From positions 1-9,329 of the forward strand of contig CAJTMZ010000111.1 in the NCBI GenBank assembly GCA_910577445.1: a stretch of DNA of 9,329 nucleotides, in the 5' to 3' direction. This stretch comes from an uncultured Lachnospiraceae bacterium (GTDB lineage Bacteria; Bacillota; Clostridia; Lachnospirales; Lachnospiraceae). The notes under the pieces are model-generated. The model saw only the letters and a list, made by a program, of their open reading frames with translations, was not told the DNA's origin and ran no database searches. Below, in pieces: positions 1 through 6,396 of this stretch (the first letter of the stretch is position 1; each line of letters begins with the position of its first letter). The translations under genes were made by a program, and so were the position numbers.

Positions 1-899
1 ATTCCATCGATGTGGTGATGATGGGGACAAGCCATGTCCACTGCGGTATCAACACGGCGCTTTTGTGGGAAAAATACGGGATTGCGTCCTACGATTACAG
101 CGGCGCGGAGCAGCCTTTGTGGATGACTTATTTTTATCTGAAAGAGCTGTATAAGTATCAGACGCCGGAAGTAATCGTACTGGATATGTACGCGCCGGCC
201 AGGTTTAAGGAAGATTACCAGTATACCTGGATATCGGAGAATATCTATGGGATGAAATTTTCGTTAAATAAACTGGAGATGCTTTCCGTCAGCGTGGAGC
301 CCTCCAAAATCCCTTCCTATTTCCCGTCATTTGCGGTTTATCACAGCAGATACGACGATTTGGAGGTAGGGGATTTCAGCAATTTTTTCTGGGACGGGGA
401 TAAAAAGGAGGATTTCAAAGGCTACACGCCCTACTGGAACACCCGGACGCAGCAGCGGCCGGAGATTTTTGAGGAAAGGAGCGACGGGCTCACCGAAAAA
501 TCCGAGAAATACCTGCGCAAAATTATTTCCCTTACAAAGAAAAATAATACCAGACTTGTGCTGATAGTGACGCCCTATATTATCACAAACGAGGATATGC
601 GCGCTTACAATAAAATTACGGAAATTGCCGCGGAAGAGGGGATTACCTTTATCAATTACTGCGAATACTTTGATGAAATCGGGATTGAGTTTGACGGGGA
701 TTTTAACGACGAATCCCATTTGAATTATTGGGGGAGCTGCAAATTTACGGAATTTTTAGGGGGATTTCTTGCTTCCGACGATAAAATCCGCGACAAAAGA
801 GGAGAGGAGGGATATGAATCCTGGGATGAAAATGTGGAGATAATAAATGAAAAGCTGGAAAGCTACAAAAACGGAACGCTGGAGAAGCTGGAATACTAA
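1..899 (+). CDS. SGNH/DltD-AlgX-like hydrolase-fold protein, 5' truncated
   Basis: The frame is open from the first in-frame codon (base 3) and reads SIDVVMMGTSH, so the gene begins left of the window; the GTG at 12 is only an internal codon. GTSH looks like SGNH block I (nucleophile Ser at residue 7 counted from base 12). Near the C-terminus FNDESHLN gives the Asp-x-x-His pair (D233, H236), as in DltD/AlgX-like proteins. A hydrophobic strand (residues 181-189) precedes it, and a charged tail of about 40 residues follows. Family members are usually anchored by an N-terminal membrane segment and modify or transfer acyl groups on surface polymers, often beside an MBOAT acyltransferase; that part would lie outside the window. 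The missing N-terminus is probably about 40-80 residues. No clear terminator follows. Family call is good; substrate is unknown. Confidence 0.82.
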   Translation, partial: SIDVVMMGTSHVHCGINTALLWEKYGIASYDYSGAEQPLWMTYFYLKELYKYQTPEVIVLDMYAPARFKEDYQYTWISENIYGMKFSLNKLEMLSVSVEPSKIPSYFPSFAVYHSRYDDLEVGDFSNFFWDGDKKEDFKGYTPYWNTRTQQRPEIFEERSDGLTEKSEKYLRKIISLTKKNNTRLVLIVTPYIITNEDMRAYNKITEIAAEEGITFINYCEYFDEIGIEFDGDFNDESHLNYWGSCKFTEFLGGFLASDDKIRDKRGEEGYESWDENVEIINEKLESYKNGTLEKLEY

Positions 900-978
900 A
901 ACTTGCGCGGCGAAAAGCCGGCTTCCAAAAGCGCGTATCGTCAAGGGCGTGTAAAAACGCTTCAAATCAGAATACCGA

Positions 979-1007
979 TTGTCATTTTAGAGAATCTACC
1001 TTATAAT
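979..1007 (+). promoter_or_regulatory. Sigma-A type promoter of the CotH-VTC-DUF4956 unit
   Basis: The -35 box TTGTCA (979-984) and a perfect -10 box TATAAT (1002-1007) are separated by 17 bases. Transcription would start near 1014, leaving a leader of about 39 bases to ATG 1053 or about 69 bases to ATG 1083. It lies in the gap between the SGNH gene and the CotH-like gene, so the three-gene unit need not depend on upstream transcription. Confidence 0.8.
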
Positions 1008-1052
1008 AGCAAAGTAAATTGCCGCAGTTAAACGCGGAAAAAAGCAAAATAC

Positions 1053-2954
1053 ATGGCAGCACATGGCAGGGTATATGATAAAATGACATTGGGAAATAAA
1101 CTGCGTATATTTTTGGTGGCAAGCGCATGTCTGGCGCTTATGGGAATGCTCGCGATATCCTATATGGGAACGGATTACGAGAAGAAAATTATGGACGGGC
1201 TTTCCGTAAAATGCGCGGCGGACGGAGAGGAAATAAAGCTGGCGCTGTGGGAGGATGAGGAGAGCGGAATCTATTATCTTTTTCTTCCCTCCTGTTTTGC
1301 GGGAAAAAGCCGGGAGTTTACTTTTGATTATGAGGATAAGGCCGGGGTTCTTTCAATAAACGGGACGCCTTACAGGAGCGGGACGGTCTGGACAGATTCG
1401 GGCGGGGAGGAAATTTATGAGATAGAGCTGAGAAGCCCTCTTGGCCGGTCTTACATGAAAAAGTCCATGCAGGTGCTTTCCTCCGAAAACCTGCCCGTCA
1501 TTATGATTACCGCCGAAGACGAAAAGGACTTGCTTAGAACCGATGAATTTGAAAATAAAAAGTATATCGAAACCGGCAGTATGGTGATGTTGGACGAGAA
1601 CGGGAAAACGGTGTGCAGGGAAAATCTGAAGCGGCTAAAGGTGCGGGGCAACCTCACCGCCACTTTGGATAAGAAGCCTCTGACCTTTTCTTTTCATAAT
1701 CCGGTAGGGCTGTGCGGAATGGCCCCCGCCGTCAAGTGGAACCTTCTGGCAAACGCGACAGACGGCTCTTATATCAGAAATAAGCTGGTGCTGGATTTGG
1801 CGAACAAATGCACGGACGATTACGAGCCGGACGGGGAATTTGTGGAGGTGTATTTAAACGGCATTTACCAGGGGCTTTACCTTTTGACGGAGGCGGTCCA
1901 GGTCGATGATAACCGGCTTGCCCTTTCGCCGGACGAAAACTGGTTTCTTGAAATAGAGCTGGATTTCCGAAAGGAGGAGGACATTTCTTATGTGACCACC
2001 GACAGGGGACAGATATTTGCAATTCTTCTGGACGCCGGAACAAATGGGCAGGGCGGGGAAAAAGAGCAGATAGAATATATGTTAAACGACATTGAAAGCG
2101 CCCTTTTTGCCGGGGACGGAATCAGCGGTATAAGCGGAAAACCTCTGCCGGAGCTGATTGATTTGGATTCCTGGGCCGTGGCATGGCTGGTTCAGGAAAT
2201 TTCAGGGGACCACGACACGGGAATTGCCAGCCAGTTTTCCTACACCAAAAGCAAAAAAGAGCCGGTTTTGTACGCCGGGCCAGTGTGGGATTTTGACGGC
2301 ACAATGGGAAATGTAAACACCGCGCTGTACACAAACCCCGCCGCTCTTACCACTTCGATTGAAAAGACGAGGCCGGAAGGAAACGCAAACCAGAACAGAT
2401 GGCTGGCCGCCATGTACCGGAACGAAAAATTCCGGGAGGCGCTGGAAGAAAAGTACCGTCTGGTTTTCCGGAAAAATCTGGAGGAGATTTTAAACGGCTG
2501 TCTGGACGGCTATCAGGAGCTGATAAGCCGAAGCGCAGTGCTGGACGCGCTCAGGTGGCACGAGAAAAGGCTTGGATGGCAGTTCGTTCTCCCAAAGGGG
2601 CTGAGCATCCCGGAGGGAAACGATTACAGCCGTTTTGACACCCTTGACGCCCATATAAACATGGTAAGGGAATTTCTGACTGAAAAGAAGAATTTCCTTG
2701 ACAGGCTCTGGGTGGAAGGCGGAGACTTTTGCATAGTCGAGGTAAGGTGCGACGCGCCGTTTTTAAATCAGGATTACAATCAGACCATGTATTACTGGAT
2801 AGAGCGTGGACAGCCCATAGAGGGGCTTCCCGTCCACGAAACGGAAGGCTACCGGTTCATGGGCTATCAAAACGAAAAAGGAGAGAGCGTAGCCGACGGC
2901 AGCATTATAACGGAAGACACAGTGCTCACGGGCGAGTGGACGAAGGTGCCGTAA
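1053..2954 (+). CDS. CotH kinase family protein, membrane-anchored, with C-terminal InlB-like repeat
   Basis: This is a 633-residue protein. A hydrophobic segment at residues 18-39 looks like an uncleaved signal anchor, putting the rest outside the membrane. The CotH domain covers about residues 140-550. It shows LKVRGN (195-200), KWNLLANATDGSYIRNKL (228-245), a VYLNGIYQGLYLLTE strand pair (266-280) and the metal-binding block VWDFDG (411-416, D413 and D415). In the family, the conserved Asp residues bind Mg-ATP; Bacillus CotH phosphorylates spore-coat proteins. Residues 560-630 resemble an InlB/Listeria-Bacteroides beta-grasp repeat, including EGYRFMGY and EDTVLTGEW, usual in surface proteins. 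ATG 1053 gives the longest form but has a poor ribosome site; ATG 1083 (residue 11, MTLGNK) has GGCAGGG about 11 bases upstream and may be the true start. First gene of the unit with VTC and DUF4956; substrate unknown. Confidence 0.94.
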   Translation: MAAHGRVYDKMTLGNKLRIFLVASACLALMGMLAISYMGTDYEKKIMDGLSVKCAADGEEIKLALWEDEESGIYYLFLPSCFAGKSREFTFDYEDKAGVLSINGTPYRSGTVWTDSGGEEIYEIELRSPLGRSYMKKSMQVLSSENLPVIMITAEDEKDLLRTDEFENKKYIETGSMVMLDENGKTVCRENLKRLKVRGNLTATLDKKPLTFSFHNPVGLCGMAPAVKWNLLANATDGSYIRNKLVLDLANKCTDDYEPDGEFVEVYLNGIYQGLYLLTEAVQVDDNRLALSPDENWFLEIELDFRKEEDISYVTTDRGQIFAILLDAGTNGQGGEKEQIEYMLNDIESALFAGDGISGISGKPLPELIDLDSWAVAWLVQEISGDHDTGIASQFSYTKSKKEPVLYAGPVWDFDGTMGNVNTALYTNPAALTTSIEKTRPEGNANQNRWLAAMYRNEKFREALEEKYRLVFRKNLEEILNGCLDGYQELISRSAVLDALRWHEKRLGWQFVLPKGLSIPEGNDYSRFDTLDAHINMVREFLTEKKNFLDRLWVEGGDFCIVEVRCDAPFLNQDYNQTMYYWIERGQPIEGLPVHETEGYRFMGYQNEKGESVADGSIITEDTVLTGEWTKVP

Positions 2955-2956
2955 GC

Positions 2957-3095
2957 GTTAAGTGCGCCGAACGTTAAGTGCGGAACTCTAAATCAGCACT
3001 TAAAGTGAGGAGCACGGAACGATTTTACAATCGCGTAAGCGATGGAAAAACGTTCCAGGACAAGTGCGCCGAACATTAAGTGCGGAACTCTAAAT
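2957..3095. repeat. Pair of 34-base direct repeats in the CotH-VTC gap
   Basis: Copy 1 is 2960-2993 and copy 2 is 3062-3095; they match at 33 of 34 positions (G2973 versus A3075) and are offset by 102 bases. Each copy is built from two shorter units of the form TTAAGTGCG(CC)GAAC: in copy 1, GTTAAGTGCGCCGAAC (2957-2972) and GTTAAGTGCGGAAC (2973-2986). GTAAGCG also occurs left of each copy (2951-2957 and 3035-3041). Copy 1 begins six bases after the CotH stop codon, and copy 2 abuts the Shine-Dalgarno of the next gene. No transposase or terminal inverted repeat typical of an insertion sequence is seen. Confidence 0.85.
3016..3056 (+). other. 41-base imperfect hairpin between the direct repeats
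   Basis: GGAACG (3016-3021) pairs with CGTTCC (3051-3056). After an A-A mismatch, TTTT (3023-3026) pairs with AAAA (3046-3049). After a small internal loop, ATCGC (3030-3034) pairs with GCGAT (3039-3043), closed by GTAA, a GNRA-type tetraloop. No T-run follows, so it is not a classical terminator. It could be an RNA processing or stability element between the kinase and VTC cistrons, or the core of a repeat element. Confidence 0.6.
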
Positions 3096-3112
3096 AGGAG
3101 ATAAAGAAGTTG
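3096..3112 (+). promoter_or_regulatory. Shine-Dalgarno that fixes the TTG start of the VTC gene
   Basis: AGGAG (3096-3100) sits nine bases before the TTG codon at 3110-3112. The next in-frame ATG is at residue 30, beyond the conserved first strand (HEYKY) of the tunnel fold, so TTG is the credible start. The ribosome site begins one base after the end of direct repeat copy 2. Confidence 0.8.
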
Positions 3113-3805
3113 GAACAGGCAAAGTACAGACACGAATATAAGTATCCCCTGACAAAGGGCCAGATTATCATAGAGGACGCCAGAATCAAAACAATCATGG
3201 CAAGAGACAAACATGTGGGCCCGGAGGGCTATTACAATATCAGGAGCCTTTATTTTGACGACTACGGGAACAGTTGTTATATGGACAATGAAAACGGCGT
3301 TGACAACAGGGAAAAGTACAGAATCCGGATTTACAACCATTCTACAGAGCGGATTAATCTGGAATTAAAGCAGAAAATCAGAGGGAAAACCAGCAAAAGC
3401 TCCTGCCAAATTACAACGGAGCAGTGTAAAAAGCTGATGAACGGGCTTATTCCCTCCGACATAGCGGCCGGGCAGCAGGTGCTTCATAAGCTGGCGTACC
3501 TGATGGCAACCCGCCTGATGAGACCGGCGGTGATTGTGGACTACGACAGGGTTCCCTATGTGTACCGGCAAAAGGACGCCAATGTGAGAGTGACTTTTGA
3601 CAAGAATATCAAATCCGTGGGCAACGTCCTGTCATTTTTAGATAATACCGTGCAGGGACGCGGCGTCATGCCGGTGGGGCAGGCGTTGATGGAAGTGAAA
3701 TTCGACAGCTTTCTGCCTGACGAAATCTACAGTCTTTTACAGTTACAGGGGCTCTCTGCCAGTACTTTTTCAAAATATTATCTTTGCAGAAAATTCGCAG
3801 GCTAG
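3110..3805 (+). CDS. VTC domain (polyphosphate polymerase-like) protein
   Basis: This 231-residue soluble protein is almost entirely a VTC/triphosphate-tunnel domain. Basic and acidic tunnel residues come in the expected order: HEYKY (E9, K11) on strand 1, IRSLYFDD (R45), KYRIRIYN (R71, R73), LELKQK (E85, K87, K89), a basic loop at 91-96, DYDRVPYV (R147), VRVTFD (R160), MEVKFD (E195, K197) and SKYYL (K222). In yeast Vtc4 the equivalent residues bind Mg-nucleotide and the growing chain, which emerges from the tunnel; in bacteria the family's product is largely untested. There is no signal peptide or membrane segment, so it acts in the cytosol, probably on the DUF4956 membrane protein, whose gene starts 13 bases downstream. 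Start is TTG behind AGGAG. Intact by length and residues; polyphosphate synthesis is inferred. Confidence 0.92.
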   Translation: MEQAKYRHEYKYPLTKGQIIIEDARIKTIMARDKHVGPEGYYNIRSLYFDDYGNSCYMDNENGVDNREKYRIRIYNHSTERINLELKQKIRGKTSKSSCQITTEQCKKLMNGLIPSDIAAGQQVLHKLAYLMATRLMRPAVIVDYDRVPYVYRQKDANVRVTFDKNIKSVGNVLSFLDNTVQGRGVMPVGQALMEVKFDSFLPDEIYSLLQLQGLSASTFSKYYLCRKFAG

Positions 3806-3818
3806 GAGGAAAATACAA

Positions 3819-4493
3819 ATGAATTTTTCGGATATCTTTAAAAAGGGATTTCTTGCATCTTACACCAGTGAAAATATCAGCGTGCCGCATATTACGGCGG
3901 TGCTTTTGATTACGGCGGCCATAGCGGCATACATTTTTATTGTCTACCGGCTGATAACCAAAAAGACCTTTTATTCCAAAAATTTTAACATTGCCCTTGC
4001 CGGAATTGCCGTTGTGACGGCGGGCATTATTCTGGCGGTTCAGTCCAGCATTGTGATTTCTCTGGGGATGGTGGGCGCGCTTTCCATTGTGCGTTTCCGG
4101 ACAGCCATCAAAGAACCCATGGATTTATGCTTTCTGTTCTGGTCCATCGCGGTGGGAATCTGCTGCGGAGCCCATATGACGGAGGTGGCGGTGGTGCTTT
4201 CGCTGGTGCTCACCGTGCTGGTGATTATCCTTGACAGGCTGCCGGTGGGTCGCGCGCCCATGATTTTGGTCGCCAACCTTTCGGATTCAAAGGAAGAACC
4301 GGCGCTCACCGGGAAAGTGGGGGAATACTGCAAATACTATAAGGTAAAATCCAGAAATATTGCCATGGGACAGTGCAATCTGGTGATGGAGGTCCGGGCT
4401 GCAAAAGAATATGAAATGATGCAGGAGCTTGCGCGGCTTTCGGGGGTGGAAAGCGTATCGCTGGTGTCCCATGACGGGGAAGTGACGTTTTAG
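3819..4493 (+). CDS. DUF4956 family polytopic membrane protein
   Basis: This 224-residue protein has hydrophobic segments at about residues 24-46, 56-77 and 103-138 (the last long enough for two passes). A segment at 79-97 carries a conserved-looking GMVGALSIVRFRTA stretch, whose Gly residues and two Arg residues suggest a re-entrant or pore-lining element. Residues 145-224 form a soluble alpha/beta C-terminal domain, probably cytosolic and ferredoxin/ACT-like. The family has no established biochemical role but is repeatedly found next to VTC-domain genes. AGGAGG (3804-3809) overlaps the TAG stop of the VTC gene, with a nine-base spacer to ATG, so the two are tightly coupled and probably form a complex. 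An analogy with the membrane part of the yeast VTC complex is my inference. Confidence 0.92.
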   Translation: MNFSDIFKKGFLASYTSENISVPHITAVLLITAAIAAYIFIVYRLITKKTFYSKNFNIALAGIAVVTAGIILAVQSSIVISLGMVGALSIVRFRTAIKEPMDLCFLFWSIAVGICCGAHMTEVAVVLSLVLTVLVIILDRLPVGRAPMILVANLSDSKEEPALTGKVGEYCKYYKVKSRNIAMGQCNLVMEVRAAKEYEMMQELARLSGVESVSLVSHDGEVTF

Positions 4494-4517
4494 CGGGATT
4501 TGCCTTTGGCGGACGGA

Positions 4518-4546
4518 TTGACGGAAACGGGATAAAATGCTATGAT
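4518..4546 (+). promoter_or_regulatory. Sigma-A type promoter of the radical SAM gene
   Basis: TTGACG (4518-4523) and TATGAT (4541-4546) are separated by 17 bases. The start would be near 4553, giving a leader of about 50 bases. It begins 25 bases after the DUF4956 stop codon; no terminator separates the two genes, so readthrough from the upstream unit is also possible. Confidence 0.72.
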
Positions 4547-4570
4547 GTAACGGTTGAATCAAATGAAAAT

Positions 4571-4585
4571 GCCGTTTGAAACGGC
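4571..4585 (+). promoter_or_regulatory. Perfect inverted repeat in the radical SAM leader
   Basis: GCCGTTTGAAACGGC is symmetric about G4578 (seven bases each side). As RNA it gives a six-pair stem with a three-base loop just before the AAGGAG ribosome site (4592-4597). As DNA it lies just downstream of the predicted start, a position that suits a repressor operator. No T-run follows, so it is not a terminator. Confidence 0.45.
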
Positions 4586-4603
4586 GCAGGCAAGGAGAAT
4601 ATA

Positions 4604-5584
4604 ATGTCAGTTAAATTTCATAATTTTGGAGGGACGCTTGGCTGGAACCTGCAGAAAAAGTTTCCCAAACTTTCCTCTGAAAGTTATTTAAAGCTTCAGT
4701 TTCTTTCCAGAGGCAAACTGCAGAAGCGGTACATTGAGCATTTTATGGGCTCGCAGGAGCCGCCAATGCCTCTTGTGGTGAATCTGGAAACCATTAACCG
4801 CTGCAACAGTACGTGTTCTTTCTGCACGGCCAACAAGAATGCGGAAAAGCGGCCCTACAAACGGATGGATGAAAAGCTGTTTTACAGCATCATCGACCAG
4901 CTCCGGGACTGGGGGTATAAGGGGCATCTTACTTTATATGGAAATAACGAGCCTTTTCTGGATACAAGAATCGTGGAATTTCATAAGTACTGCAGAGAGC
5001 AGCTTCCCGACTGCTTTATCTTTCTTTCCACCAACGGGCTTACGCTTGACGTGGACAAGGTAAAGGAAATTATTCCTTATGTAAACCAACTGATAATCAA
5101 TAACTACTGCAGGGATATGAAGCTCCATGACAATGTAAAAGTGATTTATGATTACGCCATGGCGCATCAGGAGGAGTTTGAAAATGTGGAGCTGCTTTTC
5201 CAGATGCGTTATATGGACGCGGTTCTGACGAACCGGGCGGGCAGCTCGCCGAACAAGCAGAACACCCAGAAGGTGGTGAAGGAAACCTGCCTTATGCCCT
5301 ATACGGACATGTTTATTTTCCCGGACGGCAGAATGGGAATCTGCTGCTGCGACAACTTTGAGACTTCCACGCTGGCGGATTTAAATATCACGCCGTTAAA
5401 GGACGCATGGAACAGCAAGCCGTACAGGGAGCTGCGACAGGCAATCCGAAACAGCCGGGGAGATTACGGGTTCTGTAAATTCTGCGACTTTATTGACGCC
5501 GGACTGCGCATGGACGTGGTGGACGATACCCTGCGGAACAAGGCGGCCAACCACGGTGCAAGGCAGTCGCTTTTCCGAAAATAG
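4604..5584 (+). CDS. Radical SAM/SPASM domain protein
   Basis: This is a 326-residue enzyme. The canonical CxxxCxxC motif, CNSTCSFC (C67, C71, C74), binds the SAM-cleaving 4Fe-4S cluster at the start of a radical SAM barrel, followed by LYGNNEPFLD (111-120) and LSTNGLTL (141-148). The C-terminal SPASM-type region starts at ETCLMPYTDMFIFPDGR (C229), carries three adjacent cysteines (C247-C249, GICCCD), then WNSKPYRELR (269-278) and CKFC (C291, C294); these would hold at least one auxiliary cluster. A lead-in of about 60 residues precedes the barrel. The start is set by AAGGAG six bases upstream. Related proteins modify peptides, sugars or other small molecules; no small Cys-rich or repeat-rich precursor peptide lies nearby, so an envelope or sugar-related substrate is as likely as a peptide. 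Family certain, reaction unknown. Confidence 0.94.
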   Translation: MSVKFHNFGGTLGWNLQKKFPKLSSESYLKLQFLSRGKLQKRYIEHFMGSQEPPMPLVVNLETINRCNSTCSFCTANKNAEKRPYKRMDEKLFYSIIDQLRDWGYKGHLTLYGNNEPFLDTRIVEFHKYCREQLPDCFIFLSTNGLTLDVDKVKEIIPYVNQLIINNYCRDMKLHDNVKVIYDYAMAHQEEFENVELLFQMRYMDAVLTNRAGSSPNKQNTQKVVKETCLMPYTDMFIFPDGRMGICCCDNFETSTLADLNITPLKDAWNSKPYRELRQAIRNSRGDYGFCKFCDFIDAGLRMDVVDDTLRNKAANHGARQSLFRK

Positions 5585-5593
5585 AACGATACG

Positions 5594-5640
5594 ATACTGC
5601 AAAAGCCGGAAGAATAGCTCCGGCTCTTGCAGTATTCTTT
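5594..5640 (+). terminator. Rho-independent terminator after the radical SAM gene
   Basis: Bases 5594-5602 pair with 5627-5635 (nine pairs, ATACTGCAA). After one A-C mismatch, 5604-5610 pair with 5619-5625 (seven pairs), closing an eight-base loop. The arm runs into TTCTTT, a short, imperfect T-run. It begins 10 bases after the stop codon and ends 21 bases before the lipoprotein ATG, so it may be leaky or act as an attenuator. Confidence 0.82.
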
Positions 5641-5661
5641 GTAAAAGGGGGATGTTTGACA

Positions 5662-6396
5662 ATGAAAAAAGGACTTATTCCGGTGCTTTTGCTTACGGCA
5701 GGGCTGCTGATATCCTGCGGGAAAAAGGAGGACTTCATAGTGGAGGAACCTAAGGTATACGCAATTGACTCCGGTAAAGAGCAGGGAGAGGCAAACGAAG
5801 GAGATACCGGTGACGGAAAGGAAGAGCCTGTACCGGAAGGCGGAACTAATACCGGTTACCGGGAAGCCTACGAAGAGATAAGCAGGCAGTGCGAGCTGGA
5901 GGAAGGCGGGGATTTGCAGTACAATCTCATTGACGTGGACGGAAACGAAATACCTGAACTGGCGGCGGTAAAGAACGGTTATTATGCAAGCCTTTATACT
6001 TACGATAACGGAAAGGTCTATAATCTGATGGACCGTTGGGCCTACGGCGCTATGGGGAATAGCGGCTATGAATACTGTCCGGGGAAAAACAGTCTGAGAA
6101 ACTATAATACGGACTATGCCGGAGCGATTCTTTACACCACCTATATGACCATAGGCAGTCAGCACACAATCGACACCGTGGCGGAAATTGTCACCTATAA
6201 TTTTGACGATGCGAACGGCAACGGAATACCGGACGAAGAGGAGGAGGGCTCCATGGGCTATTACTCCGTAAGCTATATCAACGGCGCGGAGGCATCTAAC
6301 GAAGAGTGCGCGGCGTATAAGGCCGGGGAATATGAATATATTCAGGGTGTGATGAGCGGAGACGAGCTGAGAGCAAAGCTGAGGGAACAAAACTGA
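5662..6396 (+). CDS. Small lipoprotein with DxDGN-type acidic motifs, function unknown
   Basis: This 244-residue protein begins MKKGLIPVLLLTAGLLISC, a signal peptide with lipobox LISC (Cys19), so it is predicted to be lipidated on the outer face of the membrane. Residues 22-65 are a charged, Glu/Gly-rich linker. The body holds two metal-loop-like motifs, DVDGNEIPEL (91-100) and DDANGNGIPDEEEE (182-195). The first is of the kind seen in Bacillota lipoproteins of the 'DxDGNGIPEL' type; the second resembles thrombospondin-3/dockerin-like calcium loops. I do not recognise a named family. ATG 5662 is preferred to TTG 5656 because the GGGGG ribosome site (5647-5651) lies 10 bases from it. There is no promoter room between the preceding terminator and this start, so expression must come from readthrough or from a promoter inside the upstream gene. 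It converges on the flavoenzyme gene. Confidence 0.85.
   Translation: MKKGLIPVLLLTAGLLISCGKKEDFIVEEPKVYAIDSGKEQGEANEGDTGDGKEEPVPEGGTNTGYREAYEEISRQCELEEGGDLQYNLIDVDGNEIPELAAVKNGYYASLYTYDNGKVYNLMDRWAYGAMGNSGYEYCPGKNSLRNYNTDYAGAILYTTYMTIGSQHTIDTVAEIVTYNFDDANGNGIPDEEEEGSMGYYSVSYINGAEASNEECAAYKAGEYEYIQGVMSGDELRAKLREQN

Noticed and set aside
900..970. Possible terminator after the SGNH gene
   Set aside because: Only four-base stems were found (CGGC-GAAAA-GCCG and GCGT..ACGC) and no T-run follows either.
2957..3095. CRISPR array
   Set aside because: Only two copies with a 68-base hairpin-bearing interval, an internal subrepeat structure, and no cas gene in the window.
2957..3095. Insertion sequence remnant
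   Set aside because: No transposase fragment and no terminal inverted repeats with target duplications; a small repeat or local duplication is the simpler reading.
4839..5063. Overlapping plus-strand frame inside the radical SAM gene
   Set aside because: Shadow frame without its own ribosome site; the radical SAM motifs are continuous through it.
5656..5661. TTG start two codons upstream for the lipoprotein
   Set aside because: It is too close to the G-rich ribosome site and would add residues before a normal MKK signal peptide start.
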